A DNA stretch of 64,000 nucleotides from Lentzea cavernae (lineage in GTDB: Bacteria > Actinomycetota > Actinomycetes > Mycobacteriales > Pseudonocardiaceae), in contig NZ_BNAR01000001.1 of assembly GCF_014653695.1 (NCBI RefSeq), positions 744,001-808,000 of the forward strand, read 5' to 3'. Shown here in pieces: positions 8,469 to 17,136 of the stretch. The notes beneath the pieces were generated by a model, which had not been told where the DNA came from, searched no databases, and saw only the letters and a program-made list of their open reading frames with translations. Each line of letters opens with the position of its first letter. The stretch's first letter is position 1. A program made the translations under genes and the position numbers.

Positions 8469-8503
8469 TTGACGAGCTTAAGACGACCGGTCATATTGAA
8501 TGC
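8469..8503 (+). promoter_or_regulatory. Leaderless promoter with the same operator, upstream of the hydrolase
   Basis: TTGACG (8469-8474) and CATATT (8492-8497) have a 17-base spacer, and +1 is expected at 8504, the A of the ATG. The operator AGACGACCGGTCATATTG (8481-8498) contains the palindrome GACCGGTC and matches the tetR site at 17 of 18 positions. Geometry is identical at both promoters. Confidence 0.78.
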
Positions 8504-9316
8504 ATGAGCGACATCCAACCGCGGTTCCGCACCATCGACGGCCTGTCGATCCGCTACGCCGTGAGCGGCGGCACCACACCGGCCGCACTCCTGCTCAGCC
8601 CGTGGCCCGAGAGCATCTACGCCTACGACCAGACCTGGGCGGAGCTGGCCGCGCACGCGAGCCTGGTCGCGGTCGACCTGCCCGGCTTCGGGCACTCCGA
8701 GCTGCGCGAAGACCTGTTGTCCCCCAGCAGGATGGGCGAGTTCGTCGTGCGCCTCGCCGACGAGTTCGACCTCGACCGGCCCCACGTCGTCGGTCCCGAC
8801 ATCGGCACCAGCGCGGCGCTGTTCGCCGCCGCGCACTCCCCCGACCGGTTCCGCAGCCTCGTGATCGGCAGCGGCGGCGCGCTCTCACCGACCGACCTCG
8901 GCACCCCGCTGCACGAGTGGGTGCACGACGAGGATCTCGCGCCCTACAGGGCGTTGGGGCCCAAGGACGTCGTGAACTTCGCCATGAACGCCATCGAGGG
9001 CTACGAACTGCCGGACCTGGTGCGGCAGGACTACCTCGCCGCGTACCAGGGCCAGCGGTTCGTCGAGCAGATGGCGTACGTCCGCGCGTACCCGGCCGAA
9101 CTGAGGAAGCTGGACGAACTCCTCCCGGGCATCACCACGCCCGTGCAGCTCATCAACGGCGAACGCGACTCCGTGGTGCCGGTCTCCAACGTCGAGCACC
9201 TGCACGGACGGCTGCCGAACAGCAGGCTGGACGTCGTGGACGCGGGGCACTTCGTGTGGGAGGAGAACGCCGCCGAGTACGCCCGCATCGTCACCACGTG
9301 GTGGCAGAACAACTAG
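8504..9316 (+). CDS. Alpha/beta hydrolase with an aspartate nucleophile
   Basis: A 270-residue cytoplasmic alpha/beta-hydrolase. The nucleophile elbow reads VVGPDIGTSAAL, placing Asp99 where lipases have Ser. This is the arrangement of haloalkane/haloacid dehalogenases and epoxide hydrolases. The probable partners are Asp222 (NGERDSVVP) and His249 (DAGHFVWEE). The oxyanion-side motif is SPWPES rather than HGWP. It is under the same operator as the TetR gene, so it is probably induced by its own substrate. The substrate is not predictable. It is unlikely to be PcaD, which uses a Ser nucleophile. Confidence 0.85.
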   Translation: MSDIQPRFRTIDGLSIRYAVSGGTTPAALLLSPWPESIYAYDQTWAELAAHASLVAVDLPGFGHSELREDLLSPSRMGEFVVRLADEFDLDRPHVVGPDIGTSAALFAAAHSPDRFRSLVIGSGGALSPTDLGTPLHEWVHDEDLAPYRALGPKDVVNFAMNAIEGYELPDLVRQDYLAAYQGQRFVEQMAYVRAYPAELRKLDELLPGITTPVQLINGERDSVVPVSNVEHLHGRLPNSRLDVVDAGHFVWEENAAEYARIVTTWWQNN

Positions 9317-10131
9317 CCCGTCGTGCAGGCCGCTCCGTTCAGACTGAACGACGTGGGCGGGGAACTGGGCGCCGTCGCAGAACCGTTGAAACCGAACGAC
9401 ACCGAGCCTTCCGCGACGATCAGCGCGTTGTAGTCGGCGTTGGTCACGCTCACGTTCACCCCGGACTGGGACGCCGTGCCGTTCCACAGCTGCGCCACGC
9501 TCTCGCCCTCGGCGAACCGCCAGCGCACCGTCCAGCCCTCGACCAGCGCGCCGCTGACGTTGCGCACGGTCACCTCGGCCTGGAACGCGCCGGCCCACTG
9601 GTTGGTGATCCGGTAGACCACGACGCAGGAGGGCGGAGGCGGTGCGGTGGTCGTGGGAGGCGGAGTCGAGGTGGAACAGTCGCCCTGTGCCCACAGGCCG
9701 AGTTTCGCCTGTGACGCCTTGGTTTCCGCCTCGACCAGCGGTCCGCCGTCGCCACCGGCGGCGCGCAGGACACCGCTGCGGACGGCGAGCAGCGCGTAGT
9801 CGGTGCCGTCCGGGAGCATCAGCGAGACCTCGCCGGGCGTGATGCTGCTCACCCGGACTTCCTTCTCCAACAACGTCTTCGTGGCGAAGTCGACGGCCGC
9901 GGCGGCCGCGCACGACGCCGGTTCGGCCAGCAGGGAGATGCGGGCGCGCGTGCCGTCGGCGAGCTCGACGGTGCGGGCGTCCACCACGGTCCGCACCTTT
10001 GTGGACTGCCCTTGCTCCGCTGTGGACGGAGGAGGGGTCTGTGACGCGGGGAGGGGCCTGCCGTCCTGCGAGGCCGTGCACCCGGCCACGAACAAGGTCA
10101 ACAGCACCAGGAAGTGCTTGCGCGGTGCCAT
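9313..10131 (-). CDS. Lipoprotein with SNase-like domain and CBM2 cellulose-binding module
   Basis: A 272-residue exported lipoprotein. The lipobox LFVAGC gives Cys18. Residues about 44-150 resemble a staphylococcal-nuclease-like OB fold (VRTVVDARTVEL, ARISLLAEPASC, KLGLWAQGD), but the DGDT and GIDTPE catalytic signatures are degraded, so nuclease activity is doubtful. A Pro/Thr linker (TPPPTTTAPPPP) leads to a family 2 carbohydrate-binding module, residues about 168-272, with its terminal Cys pair (SCVVVYRI and GAACTTG). The 3' end overlaps the hydrolase stop by 4 bases. A TTGCGG/TAGATT promoter ends 6 bases before the ATG, suggesting a leaderless message. Confidence 0.8.
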   Translation of the reverse strand: MAPRKHFLVLLTLFVAGCTASQDGRPLPASQTPPPSTAEQGQSTKVRTVVDARTVELADGTRARISLLAEPASCAAAAAVDFATKTLLEKEVRVSSITPGEVSLMLPDGTDYALLAVRSGVLRAAGGDGGPLVEAETKASQAKLGLWAQGDCSTSTPPPTTTAPPPPSCVVVYRITNQWAGAFQAEVTVRNVSGALVEGWTVRWRFAEGESVAQLWNGTASQSGVNVSVTNADYNALIVAEGSVSFGFNGSATAPSSPPTSFSLNGAACTTG

Positions 10132-10164
10132 TGGACAAATCTATCGCCGGAGGCAGCGTCCGCA

Positions 10165-10213
10165 ATCGGCTGTTCGGAGTTGATCAATTCGGCTTTCGGA
10201 GTCAATCGATCAA
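10165..10213 (+). repeat. Two imperfect direct repeats in the intergenic spacer
   Basis: The 218-base spacer between the lipoprotein and RNase genes contains two head-to-tail copies of a CGGCT-TTCGGAGT-(..)GATCAA element (10165-10187 and 10188-10213). They are placed upstream of both divergent genes and could bind a regulator. The rest of the spacer shows nothing notable apart from the RNase ribosome site. Confidence 0.5.
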
Positions 10214-10349
10214 GCAGCGCGCGGCGGCGCCGGGTGTGCGAGCGTGGGGAGACCACAGTTGCGCGGATGGTTCCCTGCCGTTCATCAGCTCGTGGTGATC
10301 AACAGAAAGGATCAGGACGTTCCTCGTCCCCTGCCGATGGAGGTCTGAA

Positions 10350-10760
10350 GTGCACACCCTGCAACCGCACTGGACTCGTCGCCTGCTCGCCGCTCTCGCC
10401 GTCGTCGCGTCGGTGCTCGGCGTCACCACCGTCGTCGCGCCCGCCGCCGACGCCGCCGTCTACAACTCCTGCACGCAGTCGCGCTGTTCCGCGGCCCGTT
10501 CCGCGAACTCCACCTGGTCGTCGAAGGGCTACCCGGGCACCCGCGGCTGGAACAGCTGGCCCGGCGGCCAGTGCAACTTCGCCGGTGGCGTGCACCAGAA
10601 CCGCGAGGGCCAGCTGCCGGCCGGCCACCGCTACCTGGAGTTCGACGTCTACCCGCGTGCCTGCAACGCTTCCCGGGACGCGTACCGGATCATCGTCGAC
10701 CGCACCGACGGCACGGTCTACTTCTCCCCCGACCACTACGCGAACTTCTACCGCCTCTGA
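10350..10760 (+). CDS. Secreted guanyl-specific ribonuclease (T1/barnase class)
   Basis: A 136-residue secreted RNase with a signal peptide over residues 1-36 (cut near ADAAVYN). The C-terminal half matches RNase Sa and barnase: catalytic Glu97 in LEFDVYP, Arg113 in AYRIIVD and His129 in SPDHYANF. Cysteines at 41, 46, 75 and 105 may form disulfides. The start is the GTG at 10350 with GGAGG 6 bases upstream. No barstar-like inhibitor gene is adjacent, which is normal for exported RNases of this class. Likely role: extracellular RNA degradation. Confidence 0.9.
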   Translation: MHTLQPHWTRRLLAALAVVASVLGVTTVVAPAADAAVYNSCTQSRCSAARSANSTWSSKGYPGTRGWNSWPGGQCNFAGGVHQNREGQLPAGHRYLEFDVYPRACNASRDAYRIIVDRTDGTVYFSPDHYANFYRL

Positions 10761-10763
10761 CGC

Positions 10764-11903
10764 CTAACGGGCGCTGCGGTCGAGCCACGACCGCAGCGCC
10801 CACCAGGTGTGCAGCGTCGTCAGCACGTGCGACCGCCCCGCGTCCGGGTTCTCGCCGAGGTCGGCGCCGGTCAGCTCCACGAGCCGGTCGAGCCGGTACC
10901 GCACGGTGTTCGCGTGGATGTGCAACGCCGAGGCCGTCGCGCTGAGCCGGCCGCCGTTGTCCAGGTAGCACAAGGCCGTCACCACCATCTCGTGGTGGAA
11001 CGAGCTCTTCGGGTCGAGCTGGCCGAGCAGCGAGTCCGCGAGCGTGCCCGCCAGCGCCGGGAACGCCGCGAGAGCGGTCTCACCGGCGAGGTCCGTCAGG
11101 AGCCGCACACCGCAGGCGGCTCCCGCGGCCGCCAGTGCCTGCGTGCACATCGAGTACGTGCCCCGCAACGACTTCAGCGCGGTCGCGGGCGACACCACGA
11201 GCAGGTCGTCCGACCACGGGGGCGGCGCGTGCGTGAGCCCCGCGAGCCGCCCCTCGACCAGCCCGTACACACCGCCCGACGTGTGCAGCCGTTGCTCCAG
11301 CGTCCGCGCGTGGCTCGGGTCGGTCACCCCGGACACCACGCAGTGGTAACGACCGTCGGGACGCAGACCGGCACGCGCCAGCTCGGCGGTGTCCGGGAAG
11401 TCGCCCGAGACCAGCAACCGCCGCAGCACCTGGGCGTTCAGGTCGCGTGCCGTGCGGGACAGCTGGAGCTCCGCGGTGTGGTAGCCGCTGATGATGTGCC
11501 GCTCGACCGCGCCGACGTAGTGGTCCAGGTCGATCATGAAGTCCAGGATCGTGCCGTCGTCGACCCCCAGCGACCGCGCGAGCTGCACCGCCGCCCTGAT
11601 CAACTCGGTGCGCCCGGCGTGCACCCCGCGCAGCAACCCCGCCATGGACACGCCCTGCGCGGCGCGGTCGGACCCCAGCGACAACGCGGCGGAGAAGTCG
11701 CCGTCGTCGGGCGAGCCGCCGCGTTCGAGGTGCGCGATCCCCTCGGACAGCAGGAACGCGATGTGCCTGCGGTTCTCCTCGGCGGGCAGCCGGGCCACCT
11801 CCGGGGAGTTGCCGCGGGCGGCGTCGACGACCCGTTCGACCACCTTGTCGTCGGCGGCGACGGCTTCGAGCACCTGGCGGACCATCGCGGACATCCCCGG
11901 CAC
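10764..11903 (-). CDS. PucR/CdaR-type transcriptional regulator
   Basis: A 379-residue regulator. The last 60 or so residues form the PucR-type helix-turn-helix (LDNGGRLSATASALHIHANTVRYRLDRLVELTG). An acidic N-terminal helical region and a central GGDEF-like fold precede it. The GTG at 11903 has GGAGG 5 bases upstream. It is divergent from the Tat-exported flavoprotein gene, so control of that gene is the simplest inference. Related regulators often govern purine, aromatic or sugar-acid catabolism, but the effector here is unknown. Confidence 0.85.
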   Translation of the reverse strand: MPGMSAMVRQVLEAVAADDKVVERVVDAARGNSPEVARLPAEENRRHIAFLLSEGIAHLERGGSPDDGDFSAALSLGSDRAAQGVSMAGLLRGVHAGRTELIRAAVQLARSLGVDDGTILDFMIDLDHYVGAVERHIISGYHTAELQLSRTARDLNAQVLRRLLVSGDFPDTAELARAGLRPDGRYHCVVSGVTDPSHARTLEQRLHTSGGVYGLVEGRLAGLTHAPPPWSDDLLVVSPATALKSLRGTYSMCTQALAAAGAACGVRLLTDLAGETALAAFPALAGTLADSLLGQLDPKSSFHHEMVVTALCYLDNGGRLSATASALHIHANTVRYRLDRLVELTGADLGENPDAGRSHVLTTLHTWWALRSWLDRSAR

Positions 11904-11923
11904 AGCGCCTCCGCACGCACACG

Positions 11924-11940
11924 TTGTGTGACGGCCACAA
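11924..11940. promoter_or_regulatory. Candidate operator between the PucR-type gene and the flavoprotein gene
   Basis: TTGTG-TGACGGC-CACAA forms a 5-base inverted repeat with a 7-base centre in the divergent spacer 11904-12056. A further CGTCG follows. It is the only clear dyad there. Binding by the adjacent regulator is inference. Confidence 0.35.
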
Positions 11941-12056
11941 CACAGCCGTCGCCGTTTGGTGGCGGGACCCTATGCCCCGCTCTCCGGTTACTGGTTAGTT
12001 GCTTTACGCGAGAGTAATTCGCGTTGGCACCACCCTTCAACGAGGAAGGCCCTGGG

Positions 12057-13838
12057 ATGTCAGACCGGAACATCAGCCGCCGCAACCTCCTGGCCGCGAG
12101 CGGCGCCATCGGTGCGATCGCCGCGAGCGGGACCCTGGGGCAGGCGGTCGCCGGAGCGGCGCCGCGCGTCGACGCGGACGTGATCGTCATCGGGCACGGC
12201 CTCGCCGGTCTCGTGGCGACCTCCGAACTGGCCGCGGCGGGCCGCAAGGTCCTGCTGCTGGACCAGGAACCCGAGGCCAGCCTGGGCGGACAGGCGTTCT
12301 GGTCGCTCGGCGGCCTCTTCCTCGTCAACTCGCAGGAGCAGCGCACCGCGGGCATCAAGGACTCCCTCGAACTGGCCCGTGCCGACTGGTTCAACACCGC
12401 CGGGTTCGACCGCGGCGTGAACGACCCCCTGGGTGAGGATCATTGGGCCGCCAAGTGGGCCGAGGCGTACCTGAACTTCGCCGCCGGGGAGAAGCGCGAC
12501 TGGCTCTACGGGCTCGGCGTGCGCTGGGTGCCGATCGTCGGCTGGGCGGAACGCGGCGGGCAGCTCGCCGACGGTCCCGGCAACTCGGTGCCCCGCTTCC
12601 ACATGACGCTCGGCACCGGCCCCGGCGTGATGGAGCCGTTCGAGAAGAAGGTGCGCGACGCCGTCCGCGACGGCAAGGTCACCTTCAAGTTCCGGCACCA
12701 GGTCGACGGCCTGATCACGTCCAACGGCGCCGTCACCGGTGTGCGCGGCAGCCTCCTGGAGGCCAGCAGCGCGGCGCGCGGCACCCCCAGCTCCCGCAAG
12801 AAGGTCGGCGACTTCGAGCTGTACGCGCCGATGGTCGTCGTCACCTCGGGTGGCATCGGCGCCAACAAGGACCTGGTGCGCCGCAACTGGCCCGCCCGCC
12901 TCGGCCCGGCCCCGCAGCGGCTCGTCACCGGCGTCCCCGCCCACGTCGACGGCCGGATGCTGGCGATCACGGAACTGGCCGGCGGGCGGCTGGTCAACCG
13001 CGACCGCATGTGGCACTACACCGAGGGCATGATCAACCACACGCCGATCTGGCCCGACCACGGCATCCGCGTGCTCGCCGCCCCGTCGTCGCTGTGGCTC
13101 GACGCGCGCGGCAAGCGCTTCCCCAACCCCGGCATCCCGTCGCTGGACACGCTCGGCACGCTGGAGCTGATCGGCAAGTCCGGATACGACTACTCGTGGT
13201 TCGTCCTCAACAAGAAGATCATCGACAAGGAGTTCGTGCTCTCCGGCTCGGAGCAGAACCCGGAGATCACCGCCAAGAACCTCATCGCCTACCTCGCCAT
13301 GCGCCTGCTGAACAGCACGCCGCCGCCGGTGAAGGCGTTCATGGACAAGGGCGTCGACTTCGTCATCAAGAACAACCTGCCGGACCTCGTTGCCGGGATG
13401 AACGCGCTGACCGGGCAGAACCTGATCAACCTCGATGACCTGCGCCGGCAGATCACGATCCGCGACCAGCAGACCGAGAACCCGTTCTCCAAGGACGTGC
13501 AGGTCATGGGGATCCGCAACTCCCTGGCCTACAGCGGCGACAGCCTCGCCCGCACGGTCGGCCTTCACAAGCTCCTCGACTCCGGCTCCGGCCCGTTGAT
13601 CGCGATCAGGATGAACATCCTGACCCGCAAGACGCTGGGCGGCCTGCAGACCGACCTGACGGGCCGCGTGCTCGGCTCGAACGGCCAGCCGATCCGCGGC
13701 CTGTACGCGGCGGGCGAGGTGGCCGGGTTCGGCGGTGGCGGCGTGCACGGCTACCGCGCGCTGGAGGGCACGTTCCTCGGCGGCTGCCTGTTCTCCGGCC
13801 GCGCCGCCGGCCGTGGCGCGGCCGCCGAAAGCGCCTAG
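12057..13838 (+). CDS. Tat-exported FAD-binding dehydrogenase (fumarate reductase/KstD-like)
   Basis: A 593-residue FAD_binding_2-type flavoprotein. Residues 1-35 are a twin-arginine signal (SRRNLLAASGAIGAIAASG), so it is exported folded with its flavin. The dinucleotide fold VIVIGHGLAGLVATSELA follows near residue 44, with GGQAFWSLGGLF beyond. The C-terminal FAD segment is GLYAAGEVAGFGGGGVHGYRALEG. The family includes 3-ketosteroid dehydrogenases and fumarate reductases, and this subgroup (FAD-binding dehydrogenase) has no firm substrate. The ATG at 12057 follows GAGGAAGG. Divergence from the PucR-type regulator suggests inducible expression. Confidence 0.85.
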   Translation: MSDRNISRRNLLAASGAIGAIAASGTLGQAVAGAAPRVDADVIVIGHGLAGLVATSELAAAGRKVLLLDQEPEASLGGQAFWSLGGLFLVNSQEQRTAGIKDSLELARADWFNTAGFDRGVNDPLGEDHWAAKWAEAYLNFAAGEKRDWLYGLGVRWVPIVGWAERGGQLADGPGNSVPRFHMTLGTGPGVMEPFEKKVRDAVRDGKVTFKFRHQVDGLITSNGAVTGVRGSLLEASSAARGTPSSRKKVGDFELYAPMVVVTSGGIGANKDLVRRNWPARLGPAPQRLVTGVPAHVDGRMLAITELAGGRLVNRDRMWHYTEGMINHTPIWPDHGIRVLAAPSSLWLDARGKRFPNPGIPSLDTLGTLELIGKSGYDYSWFVLNKKIIDKEFVLSGSEQNPEITAKNLIAYLAMRLLNSTPPPVKAFMDKGVDFVIKNNLPDLVAGMNALTGQNLINLDDLRRQITIRDQQTENPFSKDVQVMGIRNSLAYSGDSLARTVGLHKLLDSGSGPLIAIRMNILTRKTLGGLQTDLTGRVLGSNGQPIRGLYAAGEVAGFGGGGVHGYRALEGTFLGGCLFSGRAAGRGAAAESA

Positions 13839-13850
13839 CGCTCAGGATCC

Positions 13851-13887
13851 CGGGGTCTGCGGTCTCCCCTGTTGACCGCAGGCCCCG
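13851..13887. terminator. Bidirectional terminator-like hairpin
   Basis: CGGGGTCTGCGGTC (13851-13864) pairs with GACCGCAGGCCCCG (13874-13887) around a 9-base loop, 14 pairs including one G-T. It sits between the convergent flavoprotein and kup genes. Confidence 0.8.
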
Positions 13888-13911
13888 CACCACGTGCTCG
13901 TCGTCCCCCAC

Positions 13912-15846
13912 CTAGACGTCGATGTGCGCGCCCATGATCACCGTGCGCTCCTTGGGCAACCCGAAGTGCTCGGCCGCGTCCGCCGTGATGTAGGACGTGG
14001 CCACGAACAACCGCTTCCGCCAGCCCGCCATCGTCCGCTTCGGCCCGCGCTGCAGCTCGATCTTCGACAGGAAGTACCGCGCCTGCGCGAGGTCCAGCCC
14101 GCCCTCGGTCTTCCCCGGGTCCAGCAACGCCAGCGCGGCGGGCACGTCCGGCGTCTCCACGTACCCGAAACGGGCGCACACGTGGATGATGCCGTCGTCG
14201 GTGTACCCGAGCTCGTCGACCTCGATCCGCCGCTCCGCCGGCACCCGAGGCACCGGCTCGGTCTCGATCGACACGATCACGACCCGCTCGTGCAGCACGT
14301 GGTTGTGCTCGACGTTCGCCCGCATCGCCAGCGGCGCGGTCTCCTTGCCGCGGTTGAGGAACACCGCGCACCCCGGCACTCGCGTCAGCCGCTGCTCGTG
14401 CAGCTCCGCGACGAACTCCCGCAACGACCCCTCCGCCTCGCGCCGGGCCTTCGTGACGATCGACCGCCCTCGCTGCCACGTGGTCATCACCGTGAACGCG
14501 GTCAACCCGATCAACAACGGCAACCAGGCCCCGTGCAACAACTTCGTCAGGTTCGCGGCGAGGAACAACAGGTCCACGCCCAGCAGGAACACGCACCCGA
14601 GCCCGATCGCCCAGGCGGGCGCCCCGAACTTCCACCGCGCGATGAACAGGAACAACGTCGTGGTGATCGTGATCGTCCCGGTGACCGCCATCCCGAACGC
14701 GAACGCCAGCGCCGCGGAAGTCCGGAACGCGAACACCAGCGTCAGCACCGACACCAGCAGCACCCAGTTGATCCACGGCACGTAGATCTGCCCGATGGTC
14801 GACTCGGACGTGTGCGCGATCCGCAACCGGGGCAGGTACCCGAGCTGCGCGGCCTGCGACGCCACCGAGTACGCCCCGGTGATCACGGCCTGCGAGGCGA
14901 TCACCGTGGCCGCCGTGGCCAGCACCACCATCGGCCACCGCCCCCATTCGGGCACCAGCAGGAAGAACGGCCCGCTGATGTTCGCCTGGTCCTCGAGGAT
15001 CAACGCGCCCTGCCCCATGTAGCTGAGCACGCACGCCGGGAACACGAGGAACAGCCACCCGCGGGCGATCGCGGGGCGCCCGAAGTGCCCCATGTCCGCG
15101 TACAGCGCCTCGGCACCGGTGACGGCCAGCACCACGGCCGCCAACGCGAAGAACGCGATGCCGAAGTTCCCGAACAGGAAACTGAACGCGTAGGTGGGCG
15201 ACAACGCCATCAGGATCTCCGGGTGACTCGCGATCCCCCCGATCCCGGCCACCCCGATCACCGCGAACCACAGGATCATCACCGGCCCGAAGAACCGCCC
15301 GACGACCCCGCTGCCCCGCTTCTGCACGAGGAACAACCCGATGATGATCACGGCGGTGATCGGCACCACGAACCGCTCGAGCTCCGGCTCGACGACCTTC
15401 AGCCCCTCCACCGCCGACAGCACGGAGATGGCGGGCGTGATCATGCTGTCGCCGAAGAACAACGCGGCCCCGAAGATCCCCAGCGCGGCCAGCGTGGCGG
15501 CGGCCTTGCGCCCCTGCTTCGCCTTCCACCGCCGCAACAGGGTGATGAGGGCCATGATCCCGCCCTCGCCGTCGTTGTGGACGCGCATCGCCAGCAACAC
15601 GTACGTCACGGTCACGACGATCATCACCGACCAGAAGATCAGCGACACGACCCCGTACACGTTGTCCACGCTCACCGGGACCGGGTGCGGATCAGCCGGG
15701 TTGAACACCGTCTGGATCGTGTAGATGGGGCTGGTTCCGATGTCCCCGAACACGACGCCGAGCGCCCCGACCACCACAGCCAGCCGCACCGTGTCCCGCG
15801 CGAGCTTCTGCCGCGACGGCGCCTCGGAAACCTGCTGTTCAGCCAC
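13912..15846 (-). CDS. kup: Kup/HAK-type potassium transporter
   Basis: A 644-residue membrane K+ uptake protein of the KUP/HAK/KT family. The family signature GVVFGDIGTSPIYT is near residue 37. About twelve hydrophobic helices follow, with SPTYAFSFLF and SVEGLKVV-type segments (SAVEGLKVVEPELE), and a long cytoplasmic C-terminal tail (residues about 470-644). The GTG at 15846 is 6 bases after AGGGAG. A GTG at 15852 would have no spacer. It stands alone. Its 118-base upstream spacer is too short for a c-di-AMP riboswitch. Confidence 0.93.
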   Translation of the reverse strand: MAEQQVSEAPSRQKLARDTVRLAVVVGALGVVFGDIGTSPIYTIQTVFNPADPHPVPVSVDNVYGVVSLIFWSVMIVVTVTYVLLAMRVHNDGEGGIMALITLLRRWKAKQGRKAAATLAALGIFGAALFFGDSMITPAISVLSAVEGLKVVEPELERFVVPITAVIIIGLFLVQKRGSGVVGRFFGPVMILWFAVIGVAGIGGIASHPEILMALSPTYAFSFLFGNFGIAFFALAAVVLAVTGAEALYADMGHFGRPAIARGWLFLVFPACVLSYMGQGALILEDQANISGPFFLLVPEWGRWPMVVLATAATVIASQAVITGAYSVASQAAQLGYLPRLRIAHTSESTIGQIYVPWINWVLLVSVLTLVFAFRTSAALAFAFGMAVTGTITITTTLFLFIARWKFGAPAWAIGLGCVFLLGVDLLFLAANLTKLLHGAWLPLLIGLTAFTVMTTWQRGRSIVTKARREAEGSLREFVAELHEQRLTRVPGCAVFLNRGKETAPLAMRANVEHNHVLHERVVIVSIETEPVPRVPAERRIEVDELGYTDDGIIHVCARFGYVETPDVPAALALLDPGKTEGGLDLAQARYFLSKIELQRGPKRTMAGWRKRLFVATSYITADAAEHFGLPKERTVIMGAHIDV

Positions 15847-15964
15847 GAGCACTCCCTAGACCGCCTGGTGCCCGCAAGATAACCGCGCACCCCACCCGTC
15901 GCAGAGCACTTCCGGGTGATCTTTACGCGTTCCTGACGGCCTGGGGAGTGTCCGAACCGGACGA

Positions 15965-16972
15965 CTAGCCGGGGATCGTGAACTCGCCCTGGTTCAGGGT
16001 GCGCGGGTGGAAGTAGCCCGCCTGGACCTCCGCCGGGGTGTTGTTGCCCCGCAGGTGTTCCGACCACACCATGAAGTAGCTCCAGCGGGTCTGGCCGTTG
16101 AGCAGCGCCGCGTTCGGCACCTTGCCGGTCTCGGCCAGCGCGACGGGCTTGCCGTTCGCGATGGTCTGGATCTGCTGGTAGTCGCCGGAGGTGGGAAGAC
16201 CCTTGTACCAGACGTCGAGCGACACCACGTCCACGTACTGCGTGCCGGGGTAGTAGGAGGCCCAGCCGCCCGCGGGGTTGTCCTGGACGTTCCACACCCA
16301 GATCAGGTTGTCGAGCCCCTGGGCGACCAGGTGGTCGCGGGTGATGCGGTAGAGCTTCGCGCCGCCGTCGGGTCCCGGCCGGTTGCCCCACCAGTTCCAG
16401 GCCTCGTTCATCTCGTGCAACGGGCGGAACAGCACCGGCACACCCGCGTCCTTGAGCTGCCGCAGGTACGGCACCACCTCGTCGAGGCGGCGCTTCCACG
16501 CGGTGTTGAGCGCCGTGCCGTTGGTGACGACCTGGGTGAACTGGCTCTGGCTGATCTGCGTCTTCACCCCGCCGTCGAACTGGCAGGTGCTGCCGCCGGT
16601 CGGCGTGCACACGTGCCACGTCAGGGAGACCAGGGAGCCGTTGGCCCACTCCGTCTTCGCCTGGTCGACCACGCGCTGCCGGTTGGCCACGTCCTCGGGC
16701 CGGAACATGAGGTCGCCGCCCCACAGCCCGGGGTACTGGCCCGTGATGTCCTTGACCTGCTGGGTGTACTGGCCGGGGTTGCTCGCCGGCTCCTTGTTGT
16801 GCTGCCCCGACACGACGTACCTGCCGGTGATCGAGTTCAGGTAGTTGATCACGTTCTGCCGCGACGACCTCGGGAACGCCTGCGCCTGCGGTGACACCGC
16901 GACCAGGACGCCCAGGAAGGTCAGGACCGCGGCCAGCGCCGCGCCGTACCGATGAAGCGGGGTGTGTCGCAC
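15965..16972 (-). CDS. Secreted GH26 beta-mannanase
   Basis: A 335-residue secreted glycoside hydrolase family 26 enzyme with a signal peptide over residues 1-32 (cut after AQA). Probable catalytic residues are the acid/base Glu187 (RPLHEMNE) and the nucleophile Glu281 (VALAETGK). Aromatic subsite residues are in NWWGN and VSLDVWYKG. It should cut internal beta-1,4-mannan bonds outside the cell. No carbohydrate-binding module is attached. The GTG start follows GAGGAGG. Two LacI-type operators lie in its promoter and the LacI gene is immediately upstream, so mannan-derived sugars probably induce it. Confidence 0.92.
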   Translation of the reverse strand: MRHTPLHRYGAALAAVLTFLGVLVAVSPQAQAFPRSSRQNVINYLNSITGRYVVSGQHNKEPASNPGQYTQQVKDITGQYPGLWGGDLMFRPEDVANRQRVVDQAKTEWANGSLVSLTWHVCTPTGGSTCQFDGGVKTQISQSQFTQVVTNGTALNTAWKRRLDEVVPYLRQLKDAGVPVLFRPLHEMNEAWNWWGNRPGPDGGAKLYRITRDHLVAQGLDNLIWVWNVQDNPAGGWASYYPGTQYVDVVSLDVWYKGLPTSGDYQQIQTIANGKPVALAETGKVPNAALLNGQTRWSYFMVWSEHLRGNNTPAEVQAGYFHPRTLNQGEFTIPG

Positions 16973-17046
16973 TCGCTCCTCCTCGTGGAACCCGCTCTTC
17001 GCTGAGCGGGACTACGCGTCGGCTGCGGCGGCAAGCCGTTGTCTAC

Positions 17047-17058
17047 TAAAACGCTTAA
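17047..17058. promoter_or_regulatory. LacI-type operator 1 upstream of the mannanase
   Basis: TAAAACGCTTAA is a near-palindrome with a central CG, the usual LacI/GalR operator form. It lies 75 bases before the mannanase start. Confidence 0.65.
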
Positions 17059-17104
17059 CCTATGTCGCTGCCCGAAGATAGACAGGCCTGAGCGCGCTGT
17101 CCAT

Positions 17105-17115
17105 AGAACGTTTGA
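17105..17115. promoter_or_regulatory. LacI-type operator 2 upstream of the mannanase
   Basis: AGAACGTTTGAG contains the AACGTT core and shares ACGTTTGAG with the site before the lacI gene at 18189. It lies 58 bases from operator 1, so a looped repression complex is possible. Confidence 0.65.
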
Positions 17116-17136
17116 GTTCCGATCGACCGGACCGGT

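Noticed and set aside
8504..9316. The hydrolase as PcaD, 3-oxoadipate enol-lactonase
   Set aside because: The nucleophile elbow has Asp instead of the Ser of PcaD, and the gene is transcribed separately with its own TetR.
10350..10760. The secreted RNase as a polymorphic toxin
   Set aside because: It has a plain signal peptide, no trafficking domain and no immunity gene, so an exported RNase T1/barnase-type enzyme explains it.
15847..15964. Possible c-di-AMP riboswitch before kup
   Set aside because: The 118-base spacer is too short for that riboswitch, and I saw none of its conserved blocks.
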